Assembly (NCBI RefSeq): GCF_020687505.1 | Contig: NZ_JAJEQT010000010.1 | DNA from: Coprococcus_C hominis | GTDB lineage: Bacteria; Bacillota; Clostridia; Lachnospirales; Lachnospiraceae | Direction: 5' to 3' (one strand) | DNA: 64,000 nucleotides | Part shown: positions 42,814 through 50,111 of the stretch, piece by piece | Layout of the letters: every line of letters starts with the position of its first letter | How positions within the stretch are numbered: the stretch's first letter is position 1 | The notes under the pieces: model-generated | The model's database searches: none | Seen by the model: the letters and a program-made list of their open reading frames with translations, nothing else | What the model was told of the DNA's origin: nothing | Program-made: the position numbers and the translations under genes

Positions 42814-45318
42814 ATGGCAATTACAATTGCACTCGCAGGTAACCCGAACTGCGGTAAAACGACATTGTTTAACGCCTTGACCGGCGCAAACCAGTATGTT
42901 GGTAACTGGCCAGGTGTTACGGTAGAAAAAAAGGAAGGTAAGTTAAAGGGACATAAAGATGTTGCCATCATGGACTTACCTGGTATTTATTCTCTTTCTC
43001 CATATACATTGGAGGAAGTTGTAGCAAGAAATTATCTGATCGGTGAGCATCCAGACGCAATCATCAATATCATTGATGGTACGAACCTGGAGCGTAACCT
43101 GTATCTGTCTACACAGATCATCGAGCTTGGCATCCCGGTTGTTATGGCTGTCAACATGATGGATGTAGTCAGAAAGAGCGGCGACAAGATTGATATCAAG
43201 GCACTTTCCAATGCACTTGGCTGTGAAGTTGTTGAGATCTCCGCTTTGAAGGGCGAAGGAATTAAGGAAGCTGCTGACAAGGCAGTTGCAGCTGCAAAGG
43301 CAAAGAAAGCCGTTGCACGTGTACATAAGTTTGACGATGCAGTGGAAGCTGCTATTGATGCAGTGGAAGCAAAGCTGGATGATTCAGTAGCAGAAGCACA
43401 GAAGCGTTTCTTCGCAATCAAGGTTCTTGAGAAAGATAGCAAGATTGGCGATCAGCTTAAAGTTATCCCAGATGTATCTGCAGAGATCAAGACACTGGAA
43501 GATAAGTTTGACGACGATACAGAGTCAATCGTGACAAGTGAGCGTTATGCGTACATTTCTTCTATCATTGGAAAATGTTTGAAGAAGGCAAAGTCAGGAA
43601 AGAAGCTTTCTGTATCTGATAAGATTGACAAGATTGTAACAAACCGTATTTTGGCACTTCCTATTTTTGCAATTGTCATGTTCTTAGTATATTACATTGC
43701 AATGCAGACCGTCGGTGCTGCTGCAACAGACTGGACAAATGATAACCTGTTTGGTGATGGTTTCCATTTGTTTGGTATGGAGAAGAATGACGATGGCGTT
43801 GCTTACAGCGACGATGCAGATGCTTACGCAGAGGCAATGCAGATCATCGATGGATTCATCTCTTATGGTGAAGAAAATGGTGTAGAAGTTGGTGATATTG
43901 CAGATGCTATGGATGCAGAGTCAGATGAGTTTGATCCAGCAAACGCTGCAAAGGCTGCTGACGAACTGCTGACAGTATTTGATGCCAATACAACAGCAAC
44001 TTATCTTGTAGAAGATGAGGAGACACTGGCAACTGACGAGACAGAGTCTACATATGCAGATCTGCAGAGCGCAGTTGATACATACAAGTCTTATGGTTGT
44101 GAAGAGCCAGATCCTGCAGATTATGGCGTATTTATTCCTTCTATTCCGGATCTTGTATCAAAAGGACTTGAGAAAGCAAATTGCGCAGATTGGTTACAGG
44201 GATTGATCGTTGATGGTATCATCGCCGGTGTTGGTGCGGTACTTGGTTTCGTACCTCAGATGCTGGTACTGTTCATCCTTCTTGCAATCCTTGAGTACTG
44301 TGGATACCTTGCCCGTGTTGCATTCATCATGGACCGTATCTTCCGTAAGTTTGGTTTGTCTGGTAAGTCCTTCATCCCAATGCTCGTAGGTATGGGATGT
44401 GGTGTTCCAGGTATCATGGCTTCTCGTACAATTGAGAACGAGAAAGACCGTCGTATGACAATTATGACAACAACCTTTATCCCTTGTGGTGCAAAGGTTC
44501 CATTTATCGCAATGATCGCTGGTGCTATCTTCAATGGTTCCGCAATCATTTCAACCGGTGCTTACTTCATCGGTGTTATTACAATCATCTGTTCAGGTAT
44601 CATCCTGAAGAAGACAAAGATGTTTGCTGGTGATACATCTCCATTCGTTATGGAGCTTCCAGCTTACCACTGGCCAAAGGTTGGCGCTGTTTTACGCAGC
44701 ATGTGGGAGCGTGGCTGGTCCTTCATCAAGAAGGCCGGTACAATCATCCTTCTTTCTACAATCGTTGTATGGTTTACAACATACTTCGGATGGGTTGACG
44801 GAAGCTTCGGAATGCTTTCAGAGGATCAGATGGATTACAGTATCCTCGCTAAGATCGGTAACGCAATCTGCTGGATCTTCAAGCCACAGGGCTGGGGCAA
44901 CTGGCAGGCAACGGTTGCAAGTGTAACCGGTCTTGTAGCAAAGGAGAATATCGTTGGTACGATGGGTATTCTGTACGGTGGCGGAGACGCAACTGTTTAC
45001 CAGACACTGGCAAGCAAGTTTACAGAGCCAAGTGGTTTGTCATTCCTGTTGTTCAACCTTCTCTGTGCGCCATGTTTCGCAGCAATGGGTGCGATCAAGC
45101 GAGAGATGAACAGTGCAAAGTGGTTCTGGTTCGCAATCGGATATCAGTGTGGTCTTGCTTATCTTGTATCACTCGTTGTATATCAGATTGGTGTGCTCAT
45201 TACAGCAGGTACATTTGGTGTAGGAACGGTTGTAGCGTTCTTGATCATCGCCTTCTTCCTGTATATGCTGTTCAGACCAAACAAGAATGCACAGTTTGCA
45301 AAGATCAAGACAAACTAA
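42814..45318 (+). CDS. feoB: Ferrous iron transport protein B
   Basis: An 834-residue Fe(II) transporter. The N-terminal G domain shows GNPNCGKTTLFNALTG (G1), NWPGVTVEKKEG (G2), DLPGIYSLSPYT (G3) and NMMD (G4), followed by the GDI-like helical domain. The membrane part has two Gate motifs (GMGCGVPGIMASRT, LLCAPCFAAMGAIKRE). Between the first and second membrane helices (about residues 300-460) lies a long, strongly acidic, predicted extracellular insertion rich in Asp, Glu and Ala that ordinary FeoB proteins lack. AAGGAGAG precedes the ATG. Followed by a terminator at 45342-45370. Confidence 0.95.
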   Translation: MAITIALAGNPNCGKTTLFNALTGANQYVGNWPGVTVEKKEGKLKGHKDVAIMDLPGIYSLSPYTLEEVVARNYLIGEHPDAIINIIDGTNLERNLYLSTQIIELGIPVVMAVNMMDVVRKSGDKIDIKALSNALGCEVVEISALKGEGIKEAADKAVAAAKAKKAVARVHKFDDAVEAAIDAVEAKLDDSVAEAQKRFFAIKVLEKDSKIGDQLKVIPDVSAEIKTLEDKFDDDTESIVTSERYAYISSIIGKCLKKAKSGKKLSVSDKIDKIVTNRILALPIFAIVMFLVYYIAMQTVGAAATDWTNDNLFGDGFHLFGMEKNDDGVAYSDDADAYAEAMQIIDGFISYGEENGVEVGDIADAMDAESDEFDPANAAKAADELLTVFDANTTATYLVEDEETLATDETESTYADLQSAVDTYKSYGCEEPDPADYGVFIPSIPDLVSKGLEKANCADWLQGLIVDGIIAGVGAVLGFVPQMLVLFILLAILEYCGYLARVAFIMDRIFRKFGLSGKSFIPMLVGMGCGVPGIMASRTIENEKDRRMTIMTTTFIPCGAKVPFIAMIAGAIFNGSAIISTGAYFIGVITIICSGIILKKTKMFAGDTSPFVMELPAYHWPKVGAVLRSMWERGWSFIKKAGTIILLSTIVVWFTTYFGWVDGSFGMLSEDQMDYSILAKIGNAICWIFKPQGWGNWQATVASVTGLVAKENIVGTMGILYGGGDATVYQTLASKFTEPSGLSFLLFNLLCAPCFAAMGAIKREMNSAKWFWFAIGYQCGLAYLVSLVVYQIGVLITAGTFGVGTVVAFLIIAFFLYMLFRPNKNAQFAKIKTN

Positions 45319-45341
45319 TTCATAGTTTTCAAGAAAGATTG

Positions 45342-45370
45342 TATAGCACCGGAGCATATCCGGTGCTATA
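45342..45370 (+). terminator. Terminator after feoB
   Basis: TATAGCACCGG pairs perfectly with CCGGTGCTATA around AGCATAT and runs into TTAAG; the T-tract is short, so some readthrough into the downstream Cys-rich gene is likely. Confidence 0.7.
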
Positions 45371-45420
45371 TTAAGTATGTGGGAATTGTGTTTGTAAACC
45401 ATGGAAAAGATGAGATAGAA

Positions 45421-45660
45421 GGTGCATATATTTCCATCTGATATCCATAATATAGGGATGTATTGTAGCTAAGAAGTTCTAGGTGTTCAATGTAAGTATT
45501 GTGAGTGGACGCCAACGCCGCCAATTCGCCGTCAATGGCTCAGTGGCGGCTTGTTTGAACATCGTGTTCAAACATGGCTGGGTAAATGAGTTGAACACCA
45601 AGAACTTCTAAGCCACAAACATATTCTATATTATGGATATTAGATGGAAACATATGAACC
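45421..45660 (-). repeat. Family 1 long-hairpin element, copy C (inverted)
   Basis: Same core as copies A and B but read on the minus strand: GTTTGAACA/TGTTCAAAC hairpin, then GCCGCCA/TGGCGGC. Inner arms read GGTGTTCAA/TTGAACACC, where copy B has AATGTTCTG/CAGAACATT, so pairing is kept while the bases differ. Outer arms (TTCCATCTGATATCCATAA against TTATGGATATTAGATGGAA) are unique to this locus. It fills the gap between the feoB terminator and the Cys-rich gene. Confidence 0.8.
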
Positions 45661-45726
45661 ATCTACACCATTGGTTTATATGGTTTGCAAATACAATAAA
45701 TATTACCTTGTAAGGAGGTCGTGGAA

Positions 45727-45888
45727 ATGAATTTAGGTACATTTTTAATATTATTGGTAGTTGTTGCGGTGGTTGGTTTGGTCATCCGGGGGATGGTGAA
45801 GGATAAGCGTGCCGGCAAGTCAAGCTGTGGCGGGGATTGCAGTCACTGTGGAAGTGTCTGTCATGCACCGAAAAAAACACAGAAATAG
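45727..45888 (+). CDS. FeoB-associated Cys-rich membrane protein
   Basis: A 53-residue protein. One N-terminal membrane helix (FLILLVVVAVVGLVI) is followed by a basic stretch and a cysteine cluster SSCGGDCSHCGSVCH, then a basic tail. This is the standard layout of the small FeoB-associated Cys-rich proteins found after feoB in Clostridia, thought to help iron transfer. AAGGAGG lies about 10 bases before the ATG. It is separated from feoB by a terminator and hairpin element C. Confidence 0.9.
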   Translation: MNLGTFLILLVVVAVVGLVIRGMVKDKRAGKSSCGGDCSHCGSVCHAPKKTQK

Positions 45889-45969
45889 AGCAAACAAGCG
45901 GAGTAATCCACAAGGAATATCGTCCAGTTAAGAATAATTATCAACAAGTAAAAAATATGAAAAAAGTGG

Positions 45970-46024
45970 TTGACTTTTTAGTTAGTTTACGTTAACATAC
46001 AACATGTAGTTAGCAACAACTAAC
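45970..46024 (+). promoter_or_regulatory. Promoter with two DtxR-type dyads and no obvious protein gene
   Basis: TTGACT (45970-45975) and TAACAT (45993-45998) are 17 bp apart. GTTAGTTTACGTTAAC (45981-45996) overlaps the -10 and the perfect dyad GTTAGCAACAACTAAC (46009-46024) lies just downstream. The layout copies that of the feo promoter. Confidence 0.6.
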
Positions 46025-46118
46025 CACAACGAAACATAAATTCGCGTACATGGAATTTATAATCGACTCCTTTCTCTAACAGCCCCGCGCTACTCCACAT
46101 AGCGCGGGGTAAATTTTT
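46003..46118 (+). ncRNA. Candidate short metal-regulated transcript
   Basis: From the predicted start near 46003 to a GC-rich hairpin (CCCCGCGCT/AGCGCGGGG, 46083-46109) followed by TAAATTTTT there is room for an RNA of about 115 nt. The only ATG frame inside (at about 46050) encodes nine residues without a ribosome binding site. A metal-repressed small RNA is a plausible reading, but an aborted leader of the downstream rhomboid gene cannot be excluded. Confidence 0.4.
46083..46118 (+). terminator. GC-rich hairpin terminator
   Basis: A perfect 9-bp stem CCCCGCGCT/AGCGCGGGG with a 9-base loop, followed by TAAATTTTT. Confidence 0.65.
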
Positions 46119-46131
46119 GCGTGATAATCGC

Positions 46132-46450
46132 CCAAGCACATGCATCGCTGCAAGCTTGCTTGCAAGCGAATGCATGTATTTGGGGGATAACAGACACTGA
46201 GTCGGAGCGAAGCGGAGACGAAGTGCCTGTTATGTGCAGGCGAAAGCCTGCAGGATTATCCGGAGCAACAAGCCAAGCACATGCATCGCTGCAAGCTTGC
46301 TTGCAAGCGAATGCACGTATTTGGGGGATAACAGACACTGAGTCGGAGCGAAGCGGAGACGAAGTGCCTGTTATGTGCAGGCGAAAGCCTGCAGGATTAT
46401 CCGGAGCAACAAGCCAAGCACATGCATCGCTGCAAGCTTGCTTGCAAGCA
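46132..46450. repeat. 141-bp structured tandem repeat, 2.3 copies
   Basis: Units start at 46132, 46273 and 46414 (the last is cut short at about 46450). Units 1 and 2 are almost identical; one difference is ATGCATGT versus ATGCACGT. Each unit folds into a long hairpin (ACATGCAT...ATGCATGT with inner GCAAGC/GCTTGC) and a branched element closed by GGATAA/TTATCC that contains AACAG...CTGTT and GCAGGC-GAAA-GCCTGC, a GNRA-type tetraloop. The period of 141 is a multiple of three, so reading frames stay open on both strands by chance. The rest of 45889-46607 holds no gene. Confidence 0.85.
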
Positions 46451-46524
46451 GGTTGGGGGAAAAATGGCGGAACAAGAAAAAAGCCCCAATCGGAAGATAA
46501 AATAAAGCGGGATGCAAGTTTTGG

Positions 46525-46553
46525 TTGCCTAGAATGGGAAGGTAGAATATAAT
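46525..46553 (+). promoter_or_regulatory. Rhomboid gene promoter
   Basis: TTGCCT (46525-46530) and TATAAT (46548-46553) are separated by 17 bp, about 55 bp before the GTG start of the rhomboid gene. Confidence 0.6.
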
Positions 46554-46607
46554 TGTTGCAGTGTGATAGAAACAAAAGATATGCACAAGTAGAAAGGGGA
46601 TGTACAA

Positions 46608-47768
46608 GTGCAGTTAAGAAGAGATAATGAAACGGATCAGGAGAGAAAATCAGGCCCATATTATGGCATGCCGTCGCAGAAATATGAGAATCAGAATCCA
46701 TATACAAACCAGAATCCTTATGCATATGAAGATCCGTATGTGGTTCATACAGTGCCACCGGTTCAGCCCGTGCGTGCAAAGCAGACGATTCCGATTGTTA
46801 CAATCCTGATTATTGTGGCGAATGTGATTGCGGCGATTATGTGTATTGGTATCGAAAACACATTCCAGCTTGCAGGAATTAACTATGAGTACATCACGAT
46901 AAACCACGAATATCGTCGTTTGATCTCTTATATGTTCATACATGCGGATTTTGAGCATTTGATAGGAAATATGGTGGCGCTCTTTCTGTTTGGTAAACTG
47001 GTAGAACAAAGGCTTGGTTCCCTGCGGATGGCAATCATCTATTTTGGTTCCGGCGTTGGAGCAGGATTCCTCTCGATGGAGATTGCACACAAGCTGCATC
47101 CGGAGAGTCCACGGTTTGCCGCGGGCGCGTCCGGGGCTGTCTTCGGAATTATATGTGCAGCAGTGTTCCTCCAGATTATGGGACGGAAGAATGCCGAGCG
47201 GAAGGATATGATTATCGCTATTGCACTCGTGATTGGATATGCGATTTATTCTGCAGGCGGGAATGTGGATATCTATGGACATATCGGCGGCGCGATTGTT
47301 GGCGGTATTTTGGCGTTTGCGTTAAATGTAAAGAAATGGCAGGGCTTCATAGAGAATCAGTTCTGCAAGATCTTGGCGATTATAGCGACCGTGGTGCTCT
47401 GCGTGGTCGGAGTCGGAGAAGCACATATTGGCAAGGATCAGTCCTCTCTGATGGATAAGCGGGTAATGTATATCCGGGAACAGCCGGTGGCAGATTATGA
47501 GATGAAGAGCTATGGAACGAAAACCTATGGCGAAGCTTTGGATGATTACTGTACGAATACAAAATGGGAATCCTTTACCGCAGAAAGTGGAGAACAGGTC
47601 GTACAATTCAATGGAAACGCGTATTATAAGGGAAGCGAGAAGGAAGTGATCATCCAGTTTTTGATCACGGGTGACTGCGAATCGTATGAGCTGTCGTATT
47701 TTGCATTCGACGACACTGCGTGCAACTGGCAGCAGGTAGACGCATTTTACAAGACAATATGTAAGTGA
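46608..47768 (+). CDS. Rhomboid family intramembrane serine protease
   Basis: A 386-residue membrane protease. The N terminus (1-55) is hydrophilic, Tyr/Pro/Asn-rich. Six or more membrane helices follow, with the catalytic Ser175 in AGASGAVFG and catalytic His225 in YGHIGGA; the conserved HADFEHLIGNMVALFLFG loop is also present. A C-terminal soluble domain of about 120 residues is unusual and has no known motif. GTG start 46608 follows AAGGGG. It cleaves membrane proteins within the bilayer; target unknown. Confidence 0.9.
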   Translation: MQLRRDNETDQERKSGPYYGMPSQKYENQNPYTNQNPYAYEDPYVVHTVPPVQPVRAKQTIPIVTILIIVANVIAAIMCIGIENTFQLAGINYEYITINHEYRRLISYMFIHADFEHLIGNMVALFLFGKLVEQRLGSLRMAIIYFGSGVGAGFLSMEIAHKLHPESPRFAAGASGAVFGIICAAVFLQIMGRKNAERKDMIIAIALVIGYAIYSAGGNVDIYGHIGGAIVGGILAFALNVKKWQGFIENQFCKILAIIATVVLCVVGVGEAHIGKDQSSLMDKRVMYIREQPVADYEMKSYGTKTYGEALDDYCTNTKWESFTAESGEQVVQFNGNAYYKGSEKEVIIQFLITGDCESYELSYFAFDDTACNWQQVDAFYKTICK

Positions 47769-47770
47769 TT

Positions 47771-47981
47771 TTATAATTGTGCAACATAGTAGATGTATAT
47801 GATTGTGCAGATATTACCAATTCTAAAACAGACCGTTGAAGCACGTTGGTACTTAATGAACGGCAAACTTGTTTGGCGTGAATTTAGTACCATTACGTGA
47901 TGAACCGAGCGAGAGCGTGTCTGTGTAGAATTGGTAATATCTGTACAATACACATACAATTATCAGTTGCACAATTGATAA
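47771..47981 (+). repeat. Family 2 long-hairpin element, copy 2 (before pfkA)
   Basis: Outer arms TTATAATTGTGCAAC (47771) and GTTGCACAATTGATAA (to about 47981) pair, as do CAGATATTACCAATTCT and AGAATTGGTAATATCTG nearer the core. The core matches copy 1 from CTAAAACAGACCGTTGAAGC onward. In one stem copy 1 has AGCACGC/GCGTGCT while copy 2 has AGCACGT/ACGTGAT, a C-G to T-A exchange; the apical hairpin is CAAAC/GTTTG instead of CAAC/GTTG. It covers nearly the whole gap between the rhomboid gene and pfkA. Confidence 0.75.
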
Positions 47982-48006
47982 TAAATAATCCGGAGGATAA
48001 GACAAA

Positions 48007-48981
48007 ATGAGTGAAATTAAGAAGATAGCGGTACTGACAAGTGGTGGTGATGCACCGGGAATGAATTCCGCGGTTCGTGCGGTTGTGTTCAGCGCGAACA
48101 ATCTCGGTATCGAGGTCGTTGGAGTCCTGCGCGGCTACGAAGGGCTGATAGACTGGGAGACGATTCCGCTTGGATTAGACGATGTGCGAAACATCAACAA
48201 TCAAGGTGGTACGATTCTTTTTACAAGCAGGAGCGAACGGTTTTTAGATCAGAAATACAGACACACTGCGGCAAAAAACCTGCGGGCACATGACGTAGAT
48301 GCAGTTGTTGCAATCGGCGGAGATGGTACACTGCGCGGTGCGATTAAGTTCAAGGACGAGGGCGTGAATATCGTATGTATTCCGGGCACGATCGACCGGG
48401 ATGTGGCTTGCTCCGAATATACGCTGGGGTTTGATACAGCAGCGAATACTGCGATGGAGGCAATCGATAAGATCCGCGATTCATCGGTATCCCATGGCCG
48501 TTGCAGTGTCGTGGAGGTCATGGGCAGAAAGCGTGGTTATATCGCGCTCTGGGCAGGCATGGCGACATCCGCAGATGCTATCGTATTACCGGAGAAATGG
48601 GACGGAAACTTCGATTACATTATAAATGCACTGCGTAAACGGCACACCGATGGCAGAAACAGCTATCTGGTTGTCGTGGCAGAAGGTGTAACGGATGCAG
48701 GCAAGCTGGCAGATCTGATTCAGAAGGAGACAGGAATTGAGTCGCGTGTATCTGTGCTTGGATATATCCAGCGAGGAGGACAGCCAACGGCAAAGGATCG
48801 TATGTATGGTTCGCTGATGGGCGCGTATGCAATTGAGATATTGCGACAGGGCAGAGGTAACCGGATCGTTGCGATCAAAAACGATATTCTGGTTGACTAC
48901 GATATTGCGGAGGCAATCGACCTGCATAACAACAATCTGGATTCCTTCCAGTACCAGCTCAGTCTGATGCTGGCAGAGTAA
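48007..48981 (+). CDS. pfkA: ATP-dependent 6-phosphofructokinase
   Basis: A 324-residue glycolytic enzyme phosphorylating fructose 6-phosphate. Motifs: TSGGDAPGMNSAVRAVV (ATP site), IGGDGTLRGA (the Gly form associated with ATP rather than PPi use) and PGTIDRDVACSEYTLGFDTA. The active-site motif is normally GTIDND; here Asn is replaced by Arg, as also seen in some clostridial paralogues. GGAGG precedes the ATG. Its 3' end overlaps the convergent AraC gene by 23 bp. Confidence 0.9.
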   Translation: MSEIKKIAVLTSGGDAPGMNSAVRAVVFSANNLGIEVVGVLRGYEGLIDWETIPLGLDDVRNINNQGGTILFTSRSERFLDQKYRHTAAKNLRAHDVDAVVAIGGDGTLRGAIKFKDEGVNIVCIPGTIDRDVACSEYTLGFDTAANTAMEAIDKIRDSSVSHGRCSVVEVMGRKRGYIALWAGMATSADAIVLPEKWDGNFDYIINALRKRHTDGRNSYLVVVAEGVTDAGKLADLIQKETGIESRVSVLGYIQRGGQPTAKDRMYGSLMGAYAIEILRQGRGNRIVAIKNDILVDYDIAEAIDLHNNNLDSFQYQLSLMLAE

Positions 48982-49849
48982 TGGAGGTATTGGTTGTATT
49001 ATGAATTCTGCGGAATTCAGTCGGGGTACACCCTTTTTGTAGTTTGAAGATACGGAGGAACGATGAGATAGAGTGGAATCCACAGCTCATTGCGACCTCC
49101 GTTATATTTTTTTCAGGGTCAGAGAGCAACAGGCATGCATGATAAATGCGCTGTGCATTTACATAATGGTAGAAGGTATCGCCTGCAAATTGTTTGAAAA
49201 GCCGAAGAAAATGATACTTGGAAAATCCCGTCATGGATGCCGCTGTATCAACGCATAGATTTTCTGCGTAATGCTGATGGATGTATTCACATACAGATGA
49301 AAATGCTTCGGTATAATGTCTTTTCTTGTCAGGAGATATATCATGGAAGACTGCACTTTCGTCAGACAGTGTGCGCCCAACCAGCAAAAAAAGCTGAACA
49401 AGGAAATGAAACACCGCAGTCTCACGGAACCGGTTTTCGCCGAAATACTCTTCTGCACAGGAGGAAATCAGTTGGGCACATGTATCATGAATTTCAGGGA
49501 GTGTGTTCCCGTTGATCAGTGTAACTGGAGAGAGTGCTGCCTGAATTGTTGAAAAACAGTCAGATTTAATATAATGGAAGAAATCTGCCAGAAAAATATA
49601 ACGTTGACCATGACAGGCTGGAATGGAATGAACAGTTCCAGGTGTAATGATCAGGATATCCCGCTCCTTCAGATAATAGTTTGTCCCATTGCAGATGATA
49701 GTATAATCGCCTTTGACAGGCATGATGATTTCTGTGGATGCATGCCAATGTGGCTCATATGTTTCGTATTGCGTGTTGTTATATAACAACACAGATTCAT
49801 AATCGTGAAATTTTATCTGTTCATAAGAACCATCCAGGTTAAGTGCCAT
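48959..49849 (-). CDS. AraC family transcriptional regulator with cupin domain
   Basis: A 296-residue regulator with an N-terminal cupin-like sensing domain (YEPHWHASTEIIMPVKGDYT, ERDILIITPGTVHSIPACHG) and a C-terminal double HTH (MTGFSKYHFLRLFKQFAGDT, VAMSCGFHSISSFLRIFK). It is divergent from the GH43 gene and likely controls it in response to a plant-polysaccharide sugar. I chose ATG 49849; a TTG 30 bases upstream is possible. GGAG lies 13 bases before the ATG. Its last codons overlap the end of pfkA. Confidence 0.85.
   Translation of the reverse strand: MALNLDGSYEQIKFHDYESVLLYNNTQYETYEPHWHASTEIIMPVKGDYTIICNGTNYYLKERDILIITPGTVHSIPACHGQRYIFLADFFHYIKSDCFSTIQAALSPVTLINGNTLPEIHDTCAQLISSCAEEYFGENRFRETAVFHFLVQLFLLVGRTLSDESAVFHDISPDKKRHYTEAFSSVCEYIHQHYAENLCVDTAASMTGFSKYHFLRLFKQFAGDTFYHYVNAQRIYHACLLLSDPEKNITEVAMSCGFHSISSFLRIFKLQKGCTPTEFRRIHNTTNTSITLPASD
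49053..49113 (+). terminator. Possible pfkA terminator embedded in the antisense AraC gene
   Basis: CGGAGG with ATGAG pairs with CTCAT and CCTCCG in one long hairpin, followed by TTATATTTTTTT. It lies about 70 bp after the pfkA stop, inside the coding end of the opposite-strand AraC gene. Confidence 0.5.
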
Positions 49850-49976
49850 GCTAATATTTTGTCTCCATTCTATAATCAATAATTGCTTTTGGATGTTGAT
49901 GATTTTATTAAATTATAACGAAATAGAAAAAAATATCAAGAAAAATATGAAAAACAGCAAAAATATTCGTAAAAAA

Positions 49977-50013
49977 ATAGCAATAATTGATAACTAAATA
50001 GCAATGATTCGGT
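49977..50013. promoter_or_regulatory. Two direct repeats 21 bp apart, candidate AraC half-sites
   Basis: ATAGCAATAATT at 49977 and ATAGCAATGATT at 49998 are the same element repeated with a 21-bp step (two helical turns), the usual spacing of AraC-family half-sites. They lie between the divergent AraC and GH43 genes. The rest of the 49850-50111 gap is AT-rich without other recognisable features. Confidence 0.5.
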
Positions 50014-50111
50014 AGATAGTGAAAAAAGATTACGATAAGATATAGTCAGATCAGGGCATGAGGAAATAATATCTCACTTTGCATGAATAGAACGAGCAGG
50101 AGGACAAGATT

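Noticed and set aside
46132..46450. CRISPR array
   Set aside because: The repeated unit is 141 bp with no spacers of constant length between short repeats, and no cas genes are present.
46121..46552. Open reading frames of 143 and 229 residues over the tandem repeat on both strands
   Set aside because: The repeat period is 141 bp, a multiple of three, so frames stay open by chance. The DNA is palindromic, the frames have no ribosome binding site and the translations are low in normal protein features.
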